A stretch of DNA of 64,000 nucleotides. It comes from Xanthomonas bonasiae. GTDB lineage: Bacteria > Pseudomonadota > Gammaproteobacteria > Xanthomonadales > Xanthomonadaceae. The stretch spans positions 1 to 64,000 of the forward strand of contig NZ_JAFIWB010000001.1 of the NCBI RefSeq assembly GCF_017163705.1, read 5' to 3'. The notes beneath the pieces are model-generated. The model made no database searches and had not been told where the DNA came from. It saw only the letters and a program-made list of their open reading frames with translations. Positions 1-11,255 of the stretch are shown here, piece after piece. How positions within the stretch are numbered: position 1 is the first letter of the stretch; each line of letters opens with the position of its first letter. The translations under genes were made by a program, and so were the position numbers.

Positions 1-933
1 CTCTGCCAACGCCTGCGCCAGCGTTGTCGCGCGGCCAGGCAGGCGCGGCGCCGCGTCGGCAGCCGCGCGCAGCGGCAAATAGCGGGTCAGCGGACCGATC
101 GCATCGGCCAGTTGCTCGTCGCTGCGGCCATCGAAGGCCACCGCGATCACCACGTCGTCCTGCCGCAGGCGACGCTGCAGCAGCAGCTGCCAGCAACCCA
201 GCAGCCAGGCGCGCGCGCCGCCCGGCGCGGCGGACAGAACCTGCGCCTGCGCCGGCGGCAGCACCCAGGCGTCGTGCACTTCACCGGGGGCCTCGCCCTC
301 TTCGGTCAGCGCCGCGGAAACCAACCCGTCTTCCCATTGCAATGCGCGCTGCCGCGACCAGTGCGCCAGCCCTTCGCGGCCGTGATCGCTCTCCAGGGCG
401 GCGCACAATTCATCGGCCACGTCGATGTACTGCAAGGTCTGGTCCGGATCGGGTACCGCCCCTTCCAGCAGCGCCTGCGCCAGGCGCAGCACGCCCACGC
501 CATCGGCGCACAGCGCCGAGGCGCTCACCAGCAACACCGCACGGTCGTCGCCCAGGCTCAGCCACCACACCTGCAGCAGCGGCGCATTCGCGTCCTGCGG
601 CGAGGAAAGGGCCTGCGCATAGAACGCCGACAGGCTTGCGCGCCAATCCGCCTCGCCGCTCCAGTCCGCCTCCGTCAACGCCGCCTGTGCCGATCCGATC
701 ACCGTCTGCAAGGGCGCTTTCAGCCCCGACGGGCGCACGAACCGCGTGCGCAGGATCTCGTGCGCCGCCACCAGGCGCGGCAGCGCCAGCCGAACCCGCT
801 CGCGCGCCGATGCCGCCGATGCCTCGATCAGGACCGCGCACTGGCTGCGACACCAGCACGCACCCTGCCAGCGCCAACTGCGCGACTGCTGCAGGGACAA
901 GGGGTAACCGGTGGCGGCGGTGCAATCGGACAT
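1..933 (-). CDS. NRPS condensation-like N-terminus, runs off left edge
   Basis: The reading frame stays open from an ATG at 933 to the window edge, about 310 codons. It reads as the N-terminal half of a condensation domain: YPLSLQQSRSW near the start, a helix AAHEILRTRF, and the core motif region at about residues 130-150. There the usual HHxxxDG has become SASALCADG, so both catalytic histidines are missing. Such LCADG variants are known in condensation-like domains of some assembly lines; what this one does is not clear. An in-frame ATG at 954 is an alternative start, and neither has a strong ribosome binding site. The gene begins 34 bases after the C-dioxygenase gene and shares its operon. 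As the last NRPS visible, it presumably holds later modules, and perhaps release, outside the window. Confidence 0.75.
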   Translation of the reverse strand, partial: MSDCTAATGYPLSLQQSRSWRWQGACWCRSQCAVLIEASAASARERVRLALPRLVAAHEILRTRFVRPSGLKAPLQTVIGSAQAALTEADWSGEADWRASLSAFYAQALSSPQDANAPLLQVWWLSLGDDRAVLLVSASALCADGVGVLRLAQALLEGAVPDPDQTLQYIDVADELCAALESDHGREGLAHWSRQRALQWEDGLVSAALTEEGEAPGEVHDAWVLPPAQAQVLSAAPGGARAWLLGCWQLLLQRRLRQDDVVIAVAFDGRSDEQLADAIGPLTRYLPLRAAADAAPRLPGRATTLAQALAE

Positions 934-967
934 GTTCGAACCCAGATATTCCATGCGTATTCGCGTC

Positions 968-3487
968 TCAGGCTGCCGGGGGCAGTGGCGGTTGCGGGAG
1001 GTCGGATGACGACAGCATGTCGCCCATCGCCACGATCACCTTGCGCGGCCCCTTGAACGGCGAGCGGCCATGGGCGACCAGCATGTTGTCGACCATGAGC
1101 ACGTCGCCGCTCTGCCATGGGAAGCTGATCGCCATCTCGTCGTAGAGCTCGCCGATCCTGGCGATCACCTCGTCCTCGATCGGCGTACCGTCTCCGTACA
1201 GCACATTGCGCGGCAGATCGCGCAGGTCGAACAACTCAAGCAAGGCTTCGCGCTCCACCGGCTCCATATAGCCGACGTGATGCAGCTGCAACTGGTTGAA
1301 GAACACCCAGTCGCCGGTACGCGGATGGCAAGCCACCGCGCTCGCGCGCTGGCGGGTGCGCAGGCTGTTCTCGCCGGTCCATTCGTATCCAATGCCCAAC
1401 GCGTCGAGCCTGTGACCGAGCGCGACACGGTCATCGGTCTTGAAGAAATCCTGCCAGCTCACGTCCAGGCCTTCGATGAAGTTGCGCACGTACAACAATC
1501 CGCGCTCGGCGAACCGTTCGATCATCTGCCTCGGCACGCGCTTGAACATTTCGCGGCAGTCGATGATCGGCGTTTCGCCGCCCTGCGCCGCCACGACCTG
1601 ACAGCTGAAGAACTGCTTCATCGGCCAACGATGGGTATGCGAGCTTTCGTTATGGAACAGGATCGCCTTGTCTTCCGGGTATGGGGTGGACTTGTAGACT
1701 TTCTCGCCGCGATCTTCCTTGGGCAGGTCACCGTAGTCGCCGACGAGCTGCGGGCACACCGAGCGCGCGAAACGCTCGAAGCGCTCGATGGACGTGATGT
1801 CGAAGCCGCGGAACAGGATCGAGCCGTGCGTGTGCAGGCGGCGCTCGATGCCCGCCAAATCTGCCGCCGCCCATTCGGCCAGATCCACGCCTTCGTGGCC
1901 CGGAGTGACCAGCAACGGGGCTCCTGGGCGCTCGTCCAGGGAACGTTCCTGGACCAGTTCGATCTCAGCCATGTTGACCGCGCGCCTGCGTCCGGCCACG
2001 AATCTGCCCGCCCGCGATTCCAGTCGTTCGTTCATTTCCTCTCTCCGCCTTCTGTGTTCGTCGTCGGTGTACATATCGATTTCGGCGACCGGGCGTGCCG
2101 ATTCGGCAAGCAAGCGTCCGAGCATCGCCTCGTAGCGGGCAGCCATCAGCGCGATCGTCGAAGCGTCGAAGATGTCCGTGCGATAGGTCCATTCGGCGTC
2201 GATGCCGCTTTCGGACTCGGCCATCATCAAGGTGATATCGAACCTGGCGACCTCATTGGTGACCGCGACGGGCTCGACGTCCAGCCACCCTCCTCCGCTG
2301 AACTTCTGTCGGGAATGATTGTTGTGGAGGAACAGCACCTGGAATAGCGGCGACGTTCCCGACTCGCGCATGTGCGGGAATTCGGCAACCACCCGATCGA
2401 AAGGCACGTCACGATGCGCCAGTGCGTCGATCGTGGTTTCCGCGACGTGTCTGACCAGTTCGGAGAACCCTTGTTCCGGCGACACCCGATTGCGCAGCAC
2501 CAATTGGTTCACGAACAGTCCGATGAGTGATTCAAGCTCGGGCAAGGGGCGATTGGCCGCGGATGTGCCGACGCAGATGTCCTCTCCGCCGTGGTAGCGC
2601 GACAGCAGCAGGTTGAAGGCCGCGAGCAGCACGGAGAAGGTGGTCATCCTCGTGTGTCGGCAGGTGTCCTGCAATGAAGCGACGATCGCCTGCGGCAATG
2701 GGCGGGTGACTCTCGCGCCGTGCAGGTCGCGCCGCTCCAGGCGCGGTCGGTCGAGCGGCAGCCGCAGTGTTTCGCAACCGGACAGGCGCCCTTTCCAGTA
2801 AGCGAGCGTCCTTGCGGCAGATGGGCCCTCCAAGGACGCCTGCTCCCAATACACGTAGTCGCTGTACTGAACGTCCAGAGGTGGCAAGGCGGGCGCCCTG
2901 CGCTCGATATTCGCACGCAACGATTCCATCAGCTCGCTCATCAGGATCGAACTCGACGCCCCGTCGGCGATGATGTGATGCATGTTCATCAGCAGGTGGC
3001 AGCGGTCGCCGGCCTGGCGAACCAGCGTCACGCGCAGCAGCGGGGGCTGCGCCAAATCGAAGACATGGTTAACCTCGTCTTCGATCAGGCGTTCGATTTG
3101 TTCGCGCTGTCCGGCTTCGTCCAGCGCGGAGAGATCGATCAGCGGGATCGTCAGCGTCAGCTGCGGGTGGAAGACTTGCCACGGCTCGCCGTCACATTCG
3201 ACGAACGCTGCCGTCAGCGCGAGGTGTCGCCGGACCACTGCCTGGAAGCTACGCTGCAGAACATCGACGCCGAACTCGCCGCGCATCGCCATGATGCTGG
3301 GAAAGTTGAACAGCGTGCTGGGACCGCCGGCGCCATCGGCCAGCCATATCCGGTACTGCGCATCGGACAAAGGATGCCCCGGCAGCGGCGGCAGCGCCTG
3401 CGGATCCAGGCGACCCTGCTCGAGCAAGGACAGCAGCTCGGCACGGGCCCGGGCGGCTCCGGGTGTGGCCTGCATTTCAAACGACAT
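968..3487 (-). CDS. condensation domain fused to TauD/SyrP-like dioxygenase
   Basis: The protein is 839 residues. The start is the ATG at 3487, preceded by AGGAA, and it overlaps the end of the upstream NRPS by 11 bases. Residues of about 30-450 form a complete condensation domain with an intact HHIIADG motif. About residues 500-835 are a TauD/TfdA dioxygenase of the type found in NRPS clusters (SyrP-like), with the iron-binding HNE (FHNESS), the distal histidine in VAHGRSP and the arginine of the PRKV segment. Family knowledge says such domains use Fe(II) and 2-oxoglutarate to hydroxylate a carrier-bound residue. No adenylation or carrier domain is present, so the C domain must act on carriers of neighbouring proteins or on a free amine acceptor. 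The exact substrate cannot be read from the sequence. Confidence 0.88.
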   Translation of the reverse strand: MSFEMQATPGAARARAELLSLLEQGRLDPQALPPLPGHPLSDAQYRIWLADGAGGPSTLFNFPSIMAMRGEFGVDVLQRSFQAVVRRHLALTAAFVECDGEPWQVFHPQLTLTIPLIDLSALDEAGQREQIERLIEDEVNHVFDLAQPPLLRVTLVRQAGDRCHLLMNMHHIIADGASSSILMSELMESLRANIERRAPALPPLDVQYSDYVYWEQASLEGPSAARTLAYWKGRLSGCETLRLPLDRPRLERRDLHGARVTRPLPQAIVASLQDTCRHTRMTTFSVLLAAFNLLLSRYHGGEDICVGTSAANRPLPELESLIGLFVNQLVLRNRVSPEQGFSELVRHVAETTIDALAHRDVPFDRVVAEFPHMRESGTSPLFQVLFLHNNHSRQKFSGGGWLDVEPVAVTNEVARFDITLMMAESESGIDAEWTYRTDIFDASTIALMAARYEAMLGRLLAESARPVAEIDMYTDDEHRRRREEMNERLESRAGRFVAGRRRAVNMAEIELVQERSLDERPGAPLLVTPGHEGVDLAEWAAADLAGIERRLHTHGSILFRGFDITSIERFERFARSVCPQLVGDYGDLPKEDRGEKVYKSTPYPEDKAILFHNESSHTHRWPMKQFFSCQVVAAQGGETPIIDCREMFKRVPRQMIERFAERGLLYVRNFIEGLDVSWQDFFKTDDRVALGHRLDALGIGYEWTGENSLRTRQRASAVACHPRTGDWVFFNQLQLHHVGYMEPVEREALLELFDLRDLPRNVLYGDGTPIEDEVIARIGELYDEMAISFPWQSGDVLMVDNMLVAHGRSPFKGPRKVIVAMGDMLSSSDLPQPPLPPAA

Positions 3488-6400
3488 GGGCGGGTTCCTG
3501 CGCTGCGTGAATGATCGTCGCGCCGGCATCGCTGTGCGCCAGGGCCAACGCCTGGGCAACCTGCTCGTCGCTCATCGCCGCCACGCGCAACATCCACTGA
3601 CGCCGGCGGGCGATCTGCGCAACCACCGATTCGCCCTGGGCTTCGGCGTCGCGCTCGCGCTGCGCCGCCGCCTCCGGCAAGCGCGCGACCAGCAGTCGCG
3701 CGAGGTCCGCGAGCGTGGCATGGCGGTAAAGTTCGGCCAGCGTCGCCTCAACCTTCAACAGCGAGCGCAGGCGGATCTGCACTTGCACAATTTTCAGCGA
3801 GTCGCCGCCGATATCGAAGAATTGGTCGTGGCGGGCAACGTCGGCGACATCCAGCACGTCGCTCCAGATCCCGCTCAACGCGGCCTCGAGCTCCGCAGTG
3901 CGGGAATCCGGGCGCGCATGGTCCCCTGCGTCCTCAACGTCCTCGGCGTTGCCGGCGGCGGCCGGCGCGGGCAACGCCTTGCGGTCGACTTTTCCATTGC
4001 CGGTCAGCGGCAGCGCATCGATCTCGACGAAAACGCTTGGCACCATGTACGCTGGAAGCTCGTCCGCCAGCGCCGCGCGCAGACGGGCGCCGAGGCCAAC
4101 ACCGCGCGCTGCGATCTTGGCGACCTGCGCCCTGATCGGCACGTCCCCCAGGTGCCAGCGTTCGGTTTGCGCCTGCTCAATCGCGCCGCCGAACAAGGTG
4201 TGCACGATAGGATGGCGCTGCGCATCGAACGCCTCGGGAAGCCAAGCGCGATCCAAGCGTCCGAGCGGACACAGACCGATTCCGTGCGCCGGTGCGGCCA
4301 CCATCAGACGTTGGCCCAGGGAGCCGGCTTGCAGGCGCCCTGCCGCGTCTTCCCCGCCCACGAACAGCAGGGCGAAACCGACGTTTGGATCGATCCGGCG
4401 TTCTCCCGCACGCGAGGACGGTCTGGGCCCGATCGCCGAACACCACTCCAGCATCCCGTCGCGATAGCGATACAGACCGGCGGCAGTGTCCTGCAATGCG
4501 CCGTCCTCGACGCGCACATAAATCGACAAATCACCCTCAGATGCGGTGTCGGCATGGCGTAGCATCGACAGGAACGACGCCGTGCAGGTCGCACGCGGTG
4601 CGTACGTACGGTAGCTTTGACGTTCGAGTGCGTGCAGATACTGCCGCCGGGCAATGGCCCCCGCAGGCGCCGCACGCGCTTGCAGGCTGAGCACGACCCG
4701 GTGCCGAGGCGACAACGCCAGTTCGGATTCCAATCCGGCCGGCACGCCTTGCTGCGCCTCCAGCGATAGATTGCAGGCGAGTCCGCGCAGGGCGAGCATT
4801 TCATGCATGTAGCCACATTCCACGTCGCACAGCTCGCCGCCGGCGACTGCGCCATAGGAAGAGGACAGCGCGTCGAGCGCTGCCACGAAATGCATGCGCA
4901 AGCCCGGCCGCGGCGGCGCCGACGCGGCTCCGGTCGCGGGCAATCGCACCAGGCGGTGGCGTTCGGGATGAAAGTAGTAGCGACCGGCGTCCAATCCGGA
5001 CACCGCGTTGTTGCCGACTTCGAGATAGAGCTGGATCGGGTTGATGCTGCCCGACGACGGATAATAGAACTTCGGCAGCGGCTCGCCAGGGATCGACGTC
5101 GCGCCGAGCGCGCCGAGCCACGCGCCGAGATCGTCGAGGTTGAACCCGGGCGGCAGCGCATCGGTTTGCGGCCGCATCCCGGCGTGCGGCCAGGCCAGCA
5201 TCAGACCCTGGTCGCCGCAGCGCACCAACGCGATCTCGACCGCGTCCGCGTTGCAGTCTCGTAGTCCAGGTCGCTGCAGAACGAATGACGCCTTTTCGAA
5301 CTGCGGGTCGACCATCGGCGCGTAGTACGCAATCAGACGCCGATGCCGGCTCGCTTCGCCGAGGGCGATGACCGCGCATTCACGCACGTCCGGATGCCGC
5401 GCCAGCGCCGCTTCGATCTCGCCCAGCTCGATTCGGTAGCCTTGGACCTTGACCTGGCTGTCCTCGCGCCCGAGAAATTCGATGTTACCGTCCGGCCAGT
5501 AGCGACCGAGGTCGCCGGTGCGGTAGAGGCGTTCTCCGGTGCGCGGATGATCGATGAAACTGGCCGCGGTCTTGGCCGGGTCCTTCCAATAGCCCAGCGC
5601 TACGCCGATGCCGCCGATGTACAGATCGCCGGAGACCCAATCCGGGCAAGGCCGCAGATCGACGTGCAGGACATGATAGGTCTGGTTCGCGAGCGGTGTG
5701 CCGTAGGGAATGCTGCGCCATTGCGGATCGATTTCGCCGATCGGATATTCGATCGACCAGATCGACGCTTCGGTGGCGCCGCCCATGCTGGTCACGCGCA
5801 CGTCAAGCGACAGCGCGCGGATGCGTTCGGGCAAGGTGACCGGTATCCAATCGCCACTGAGCATGACGTCGCGCAGGCTGTCGGCGAGCGCGCTGCCGCG
5901 CTGTTCGTGCTCGTCCACCAGCAGCTGCATCAAGGCCGGCACCGTGTTCCATAGGCTGACGCGATGCCGGCGCATCGCCTCGCTCCAGTGCGCTGGATCG
6001 CGTTCGCCTCCGCGTTCGGGCAAGACGATCGCGCCGCCTGCGGCGAGCAGGCCGAAAATGTCGTACACCGACAGATCGAAGCTCAGCGAGGACAGGGCCA
6101 GCACGCGGTCTTCTGCGGTGACACGATAACGGCGGTTGATGTCCTCCACAGTATTGGCGGCGCCGCGATGATCGATGACCACGCCCTTGGGCACGCCGGT
6201 CGATCCGGAGGTGAAGATCACGTAGGCGAGGTCCGACAACGTCTGCACCGGCACCAGCGCGGCTTCGGCCGGCAGCGACAACGCAGCGGCGTCGATCACC
6301 CACGACCGGGTCGATGCCGGCCAGTCAGATGCAGGCTGGAAGTCCTCGGTCACCAGCGTGATCGCGGCTTCGCCGACGATCAGCAACTGCGCGATGCGTC

Positions 6401-9400
6401 CGGACGGCAAGTCGGCGTCGATCGGCAGATAGGCGCCGCCGGCCTCCAGGATCGCCAGCACGGCGACCACCTGCTGCCAGCACTTGCGCATGACCACGCC
6501 GACCAGCTGGTTGGGCGCCACACCCGCAGCGCGCAACCTGCGACCGTAGTGACGCGCCAATTGCGCGAGTTGCGCATAGCTGAGCTGATATTCGCCCTGA
6601 ATGACCGCGATGGCCTCGGGCGCAAGCGCGCAGCGTTCGCGAAAACCGGCATGCAACAGGGTCTGCGACCAAGGCGTCGTGGTGGCATTGACCCGCTCCC
6701 GCACTCGCTGCTGCGACTGCGGCATGGGGACAAGTTCAGCGCCGTTCCAGCCCGCGTCGTCGTCGGCCAGCCGCTCAACCAGCTGCCGATAGGCGGCGAA
6801 CATGTCGCTGAGCAAATCGGCCGGGAACAGTTTTTCCACCGCGTCCCAAGCGGTGTGTAGGCCGTCTTCTCTTTCGCTGACCTGGTGGTCGATCCAGACC
6901 TGTGAGGTCTGCGAAACCGCGAAGGCGAGCTCGACATCGTCTCCCGACGCCGATGGTCCGCCGCTCTCGATTCCGAGCATGCTGCTGAACACCACCGGCA
7001 TATTCGCTTCGCCGTCGCTACGCCGGCGCAGTTCGCGCATGACGTCCACGCCGCTGAAATAACGGTGTTCGAGATCGCTCCACAACCGGCCCTGGACGGC
7101 ACGGGCTCGATCAAGGAAGGCTGGACCTGCAGCGCAGTCGATTTCCAGCAGGGTCAGCGACGTGAAGTCGCCGAGCATATGCGGTACGTCTGCGTGCAGG
7201 TCGAGACGGTTGAACGTCGTCAGATTGATGACGAAGCGCTGCGCGCGGCTCCAGTTTGCCAGGACCTGGGCGAAGGCGGTCAGCAACACGGCCGACGGCG
7301 TCAGGCCGGCCTCGCCAGCGCGGCGCTTGAGGCGGCGCCAGCGATCGCTGTCCATGAGCCACTCGCGCCGCTCGAAGTGCGGCTTGTCGATTTGCGCCGG
7401 ATCCATCGCCAGCGGCAGTTCCGGCCCACGCGGCAACTCGTCCAGGCGCGCGATCCAGTACTCGCGCGCATCGCGGTAGCGCTGGCCGTCGCGCAACTCC
7501 TCAAGTCCCAGCACATAGTCGCGGAACGTTGTCTCCAACGCCGGCAGCGGCGCCTGCGGGTCTCGCATCAGCGTCGCAAGTTCGGCGACGAGAATTCGCT
7601 GGCTGTAGCCGTCCATCAGCAGGCCATCGAAACTCCAGTACAACCGGTGCGTATCCGTACTCAGGCGGGTCACGCGGACATCGAACAACGGCCAACGGTC
7701 AGGCACGAACACATGGTGCGACATCGATTCGCGCACCGACAACAGCTGCGCCGCACGTTGCTCCGGGCTCCATTCGGACAGGTCGTCGAAGCGCAACGTA
7801 TAACGGCCAGGCTCGGCCAGAACGCGTTGGCGCCCGTCCGCCACCACCATGCGCAACATATCGTGGCGGCGGATCAGCGTATTGAACGCCGCCTCGAAGG
7901 CGCGCGGATCGAAATCGCCGCGCAGATCGAACTCGGCGTAAGCGTGCGCAGCGACATTGCCCATCTCGAACGCGTCGGAGCGGCCCACCCAATAGGCTTG
8001 CTGGATGTCGGTCAACGGGAACGGATCATGGCGCCCCGCCGCATCGTGGACGATTCGCGGCAGCGCGGTGGGCGCGCCGTCGGCGGTGTGATCAAAACGG
8101 TCGGCGAACGCCTTCAACGTCGGCGCCGACCACAACTCCTTAAGACCCGGCGCGACGCCGAACTGGGTGCGGGCGCGGTCGATCATCCGCGCCGCCAGCA
8201 GCGAATGGCCGCCCAGTGCAAAGAAGCTGTCGTCGCGGCTGATCGATGCGATGTCGAGCAATTCCGACCAGATCGCGGCGAGCGCGCGCTCGCGCTCGTT
8301 GGCAGGCGCAACGCCGCCGCCGGACGCGGACGGCTCGGGCACCGGCAGCGCGGCGCGGTCGATCTTGCCGTTGTGGGTCAGCGCGAAGCGCTCCAGCGCC
8401 AGCAGTTGCGACGGCACCATGTAATCGGGCAGTCGCGCTGCCAGGGTCTGGCGCAGCGCCGGAATCTGCACGCTCTGCGGCACGACGTAACCGACCAGGC
8501 GCGCGGCGGCGCCTTCGCCGGCCATCCGGACCGCGGCCTGCTCGACGCCGGGGTGATGCGCCAGCGCCTGTTCGATCTCGGCCAGTTCGATGCGATAGCC
8601 GCGAATCTTGACCTGGTAGTCGGTGCGGCCGATGAAATCCAGACTGCCGTCGCGACGCCAGCGCACCAGATCGCCGGTGCGGTACATGCGCGCACCTGGC
8701 TGCGCCGCGAAAGGATCGGGGACGAAGCGCTCGGCGCTCTGGTCGGGGCGCCCGAGATAGCCGCGCGCCACACCGCTGCCGCCGACGCACAATTCTCCAA
8801 CCACGCCCGGCGGCACCGGACGCAGCCAGTCGTCGACGACGTAGGCGGTGGCGTTGTCGATCGGCCCTCCGATCGGTGGCGGCGACGGACCGGCTTCGAC
8901 GTCGCCGGACGTGGCGACAACGGTGGTTTCGGTGGGGCCGTAGTTGTTGACCACGCGCAAGCCCGGCGGCAACGCGGCCAACGGCGCGAGCGCATCTCCG
9001 CCGACCAGTAACGTGGACAGCGAAGGCGCGTGCGCCATCGCCCGCAGTAGGCTCTCGGCGACGGGCGTGGGCGCGAAGGCGTGGCTGGCGCGCAGGTCGC
9101 GCAACACCGACGCCAGCTCCGCGCCATGCATCGCCGTCTCGCGCTCGATCAGGCTCACCGATGCGCCCGCGCAGAGATAGGGCCATACCTCCCAGGCCAT
9201 GGCGTCGAATCCCACGCCTGCGACCTGGGTCGCGCGCGCGTCGGCATCGACATCGAATGCGCGCTGATGCCAATCGCACAGATTGGCCAGATTGGAGTGC
9301 GAGACCGCCACGCCCTTCGGCGTGCCGGTGGTGCCGGACGTATAGACCACGTAGGCGAGCCTGTGCCCATCCACCTCATCGAGTACGGGCAACGACGCGT

Positions 9401-11255
9401 CCAAGTGCACCGGCGGTGGCGGCTGTGTCGCGTCCAGCACCGGTACATTGTGATTCTCGGCATCATCGACCATGCCGCAGCCGATCAGCAGCTTCGCGCC
9501 GCTGTCGGCGAGGATGGCCGCACGTCGTTGCGCCGGTGTGCGCGGATCGATCGGGACGTAGGCGGCGCCCGCCGTGACCACGGCCAGCATCGCCACCGGC
9601 AACCATTCGCTTTGGTCCAGGCACAACGCAACACGGTCTTCGGCGCCGACGTCGCGGTCGATCAGTTCCGCCGCCAGCAGGTCGGCACGTGCGACCAGCG
9701 CGGCATAACTCAACTGACGGCCTCCGCAACGCACGGCCACTGCATCCGGCCGCCGTGCGGCCTGGAACCGTATGGCGCGGACCACGTGGCCCGTCCGCGA
9801 GATTCGCGACAACCCCTGCCAGTGCGTCGGCATCGGATCGCCGTTGCGCGCATGCGCATCGATCTGACCGATGCGGCGCTGCGGCTGCGCCACTAGCGCG
9901 GCCAACAGCGCCGCGTAGCTGGTGGCCATGGCCCGCACCGTGTCAGGGTCGAACAGATCGCTGCTGTACTCCCAATAGCCCGCCACGCCACCGGCTTCGG
10001 GGGCCAGGCTCACGCTCAGGTCGTACTTGGCCACTTCGCCCTGAGTCTGGATCAGTTCGATTTCCGGCTCCCCTTCCCCGCCCCTTGGCTTCTGCGAGGT
10101 GTCGTAGCCGAAGCTGACCTGAAACAGCGGGGCGTAGCTTAGACTGCGATCGGGCTTGAGCTCCTCCACCAGCCGCTCGAATGACGCGCCCGAATGCTCT
10201 TGCAGTGCGTGTACCGAGTCGCGGGTTCGGGCCAGGAGGTCGGCGAAGCTGGCACCGGTGTCCACCCAGGCACGCAGTGGTAGCGTGTTGGCGAAGAACC
10301 CAATCAGATTGGCCGTCTCGCGGTGTCGCCGGTTGGCGTGCGGCACGCCCACGACCAGGTCCTTCTGCCCACTGTATTGCTCTAGCAACACGTAGAACGC
10401 GGCGATCAGCACCACGAACGCGGTGGTGCCAGATTCCGCGGCCAGAGAATTGACGGCTGCCATCGTCGCCGCGTCGATGCGGCTCGGCACCAGCCCACCG
10501 CGATAACTGGCACGTGCCGGGCGCGGGCGGTCCGAATGCAGGGCCAGCACCGGCGGAGCGCCGTGCATGTGCGCTTTCCAATAGGCCAGCGCCTCATCAT
10601 CACCATCCTGGCCTGTAGCCTGCCAGCGTGCATAGTCGCCATACTGGATTTCCAGCTCGGGCAAGCGCGGCGCGATGCCTTCGCGCTCGCTGCGGTACAG
10701 CTCGAATAGGTCGCGTATCAGCACACCCAGCGACCAACCATCCGACGCAATATGGTGCATGGTCAGCACCAGCGCGCTGCGTTGCTTGCCAACCCGAAGG
10801 ACGAGCACGCGCAGCGGAGATTCGGTGGCGATGTCGAACAAGTGACCACGCTCGCGTGCCGCATGCTCCTCGATCTGGCCGTCGGTGCACACACCGGCCT
10901 GGAAGTACGGACTCAAGCCCGGCACCACTACTTGGCGCGGCTCGCCGGCGACGTCACTGTAGACGCTGCGCAAGAGCTCGTGGCGCCCGCCCAGAGCGCG
11001 AACCGCTGCGGCCATCACCGCATCATCGAGCTCGCCGGCTACACCCAGGCAAAACGACAGGTTGTAGACCGCGTTGGGTCCCTCCATGCGATCGATGAAC
11101 CACAGCCTCCGCTGCGCCGGCGACAGCGGGTAGTCCGGCGCACGCAGCGCCGGTATCGCATGCGGCGCCTGCCGGCTTACCCGACGACGGCGCTCGATCT
11201 CTTGCATCAGCGCTTGCTTGGCGGACAGCGCCGGTTGGGGTTCGATTGTGTTCAC
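3477..11255 (-). CDS. NRPS, C-A(Leu)-PCP-Cy-A(Cys)-Ox-PCP, thiazole forming
   Basis: A two-module synthetase of 2592 residues. Module 1 has a C domain (HHIASDG), an A domain and a PCP (LGGHSLL). Its specificity residues read by eye are D-A-W-F-L-G-N-V-V, the textbook leucine code. Module 2 starts with a heterocyclisation domain whose DGLLMDGYS fits DxxxxDxxS. Its A domain reads D-L-Y-N-M-S-M-I-W, close to the cysteine code. A SagB/McbC-like flavin oxidase of about 400 residues is inserted between the A8 region and the [10 protein letters not shown] end of that A domain, as in epothilone-type thiazole modules. PCP2 (IGGDSLK) follows. Together these would add Leu, then Cys, cyclise and oxidise it to a thiazole. 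The start is a GTG sharing one base with the TAG stop of the preceding NRPS. Confidence 0.93.
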   Translation of the reverse strand: MNTIEPQPALSAKQALMQEIERRRRVSRQAPHAIPALRAPDYPLSPAQRRLWFIDRMEGPNAVYNLSFCLGVAGELDDAVMAAAVRALGGRHELLRSVYSDVAGEPRQVVVPGLSPYFQAGVCTDGQIEEHAARERGHLFDIATESPLRVLVLRVGKQRSALVLTMHHIASDGWSLGVLIRDLFELYRSEREGIAPRLPELEIQYGDYARWQATGQDGDDEALAYWKAHMHGAPPVLALHSDRPRPARASYRGGLVPSRIDAATMAAVNSLAAESGTTAFVVLIAAFYVLLEQYSGQKDLVVGVPHANRRHRETANLIGFFANTLPLRAWVDTGASFADLLARTRDSVHALQEHSGASFERLVEELKPDRSLSYAPLFQVSFGYDTSQKPRGGEGEPEIELIQTQGEVAKYDLSVSLAPEAGGVAGYWEYSSDLFDPDTVRAMATSYAALLAALVAQPQRRIGQIDAHARNGDPMPTHWQGLSRISRTGHVVRAIRFQAARRPDAVAVRCGGRQLSYAALVARADLLAAELIDRDVGAEDRVALCLDQSEWLPVAMLAVVTAGAAYVPIDPRTPAQRRAAILADSGAKLLIGCGMVDDAENHNVPVLDATQPPPPVHLDASLPVLDEVDGHRLAYVVYTSGTTGTPKGVAVSHSNLANLCDWHQRAFDVDADARATQVAGVGFDAMAWEVWPYLCAGASVSLIERETAMHGAELASVLRDLRASHAFAPTPVAESLLRAMAHAPSLSTLLVGGDALAPLAALPPGLRVVNNYGPTETTVVATSGDVEAGPSPPPIGGPIDNATAYVVDDWLRPVPPGVVGELCVGGSGVARGYLGRPDQSAERFVPDPFAAQPGARMYRTGDLVRWRRDGSLDFIGRTDYQVKIRGYRIELAEIEQALAHHPGVEQAAVRMAGEGAAARLVGYVVPQSVQIPALRQTLAARLPDYMVPSQLLALERFALTHNGKIDRAALPVPEPSASGGGVAPANERERALAAIWSELLDIASISRDDSFFALGGHSLLAARMIDRARTQFGVAPGLKELWSAPTLKAFADRFDHTADGAPTALPRIVHDAAGRHDPFPLTDIQQAYWVGRSDAFEMGNVAAHAYAEFDLRGDFDPRAFEAAFNTLIRRHDMLRMVVADGRQRVLAEPGRYTLRFDDLSEWSPEQRAAQLLSVRESMSHHVFVPDRWPLFDVRVTRLSTDTHRLYWSFDGLLMDGYSQRILVAELATLMRDPQAPLPALETTFRDYVLGLEELRDGQRYRDAREYWIARLDELPRGPELPLAMDPAQIDKPHFERREWLMDSDRWRRLKRRAGEAGLTPSAVLLTAFAQVLANWSRAQRFVINLTTFNRLDLHADVPHMLGDFTSLTLLEIDCAAGPAFLDRARAVQGRLWSDLEHRYFSGVDVMRELRRRSDGEANMPVVFSSMLGIESGGPSASGDDVELAFAVSQTSQVWIDHQVSEREDGLHTAWDAVEKLFPADLLSDMFAAYRQLVERLADDDAGWNGAELVPMPQSQQRVRERVNATTTPWSQTLLHAGFRERCALAPEAIAVIQGEYQLSYAQLAQLARHYGRRLRAAGVAPNQLVGVVMRKCWQQVVAVLAILEAGGAYLPIDADLPSGRIAQLLIVGEAAITLVTEDFQPASDWPASTRSWVIDAAALSLPAEAALVPVQTLSDLAYVIFTSGSTGVPKGVVIDHRGAANTVEDINRRYRVTAEDRVLALSSLSFDLSVYDIFGLLAAGGAIVLPERGGERDPAHWSEAMRRHRVSLWNTVPALMQLLVDEHEQRGSALADSLRDVMLSGDWIPVTLPERIRALSLDVRVTSMGGATEASIWSIEYPIGEIDPQWRSIPYGTPLANQTYHVLHVDLRPCPDWVSGDLYIGGIGVALGYWKDPAKTAASFIDHPRTGERLYRTGDLGRYWPDGNIEFLGREDSQVKVQGYRIELGEIEAALARHPDVRECAVIALGEASRHRRLIAYYAPMVDPQFEKASFVLQRPGLRDCNADAVEIALVRCGDQGLMLAWPHAGMRPQTDALPPGFNLDDLGAWLGALGATSIPGEPLPKFYYPSSGSINPIQLYLEVGNNAVSGLDAGRYYFHPERHRLVRLPATGAASAPPRPGLRMHFVAALDALSSSYGAVAGGELCDVECGYMHEMLALRGLACNLSLEAQQGVPAGLESELALSPRHRVVLSLQARAAPAGAIARRQYLHALERQSYRTYAPRATCTASFLSMLRHADTASEGDLSIYVRVEDGALQDTAAGLYRYRDGMLEWCSAIGPRPSSRAGERRIDPNVGFALLFVGGEDAAGRLQAGSLGQRLMVAAPAHGIGLCPLGRLDRAWLPEAFDAQRHPIVHTLFGGAIEQAQTERWHLGDVPIRAQVAKIAARGVGLGARLRAALADELPAYMVPSVFVEIDALPLTGNGKVDRKALPAPAAAGNAEDVEDAGDHARPDSRTAELEAALSGIWSDVLDVADVARHDQFFDIGGDSLKIVQVQIRLRSLLKVEATLAELYRHATLADLARLLVARLPEAAAQRERDAEAQGESVVAQIARRRQWMLRVAAMSDEQVAQALALAHSDAGATIIHAAQEPAHVV

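Noticed and set aside
24-1145. Long Arg/Pro/Ala-rich open frame on the plus strand opposite the NRPS genes
   Set aside because: It is a shadow of the minus-strand C domain in GC-rich DNA and lacks any domain. The same holds for long plus-strand frames such as those opposite the PKS (21,929-24,985) and the thiazole NRPS (7,065-9,011).
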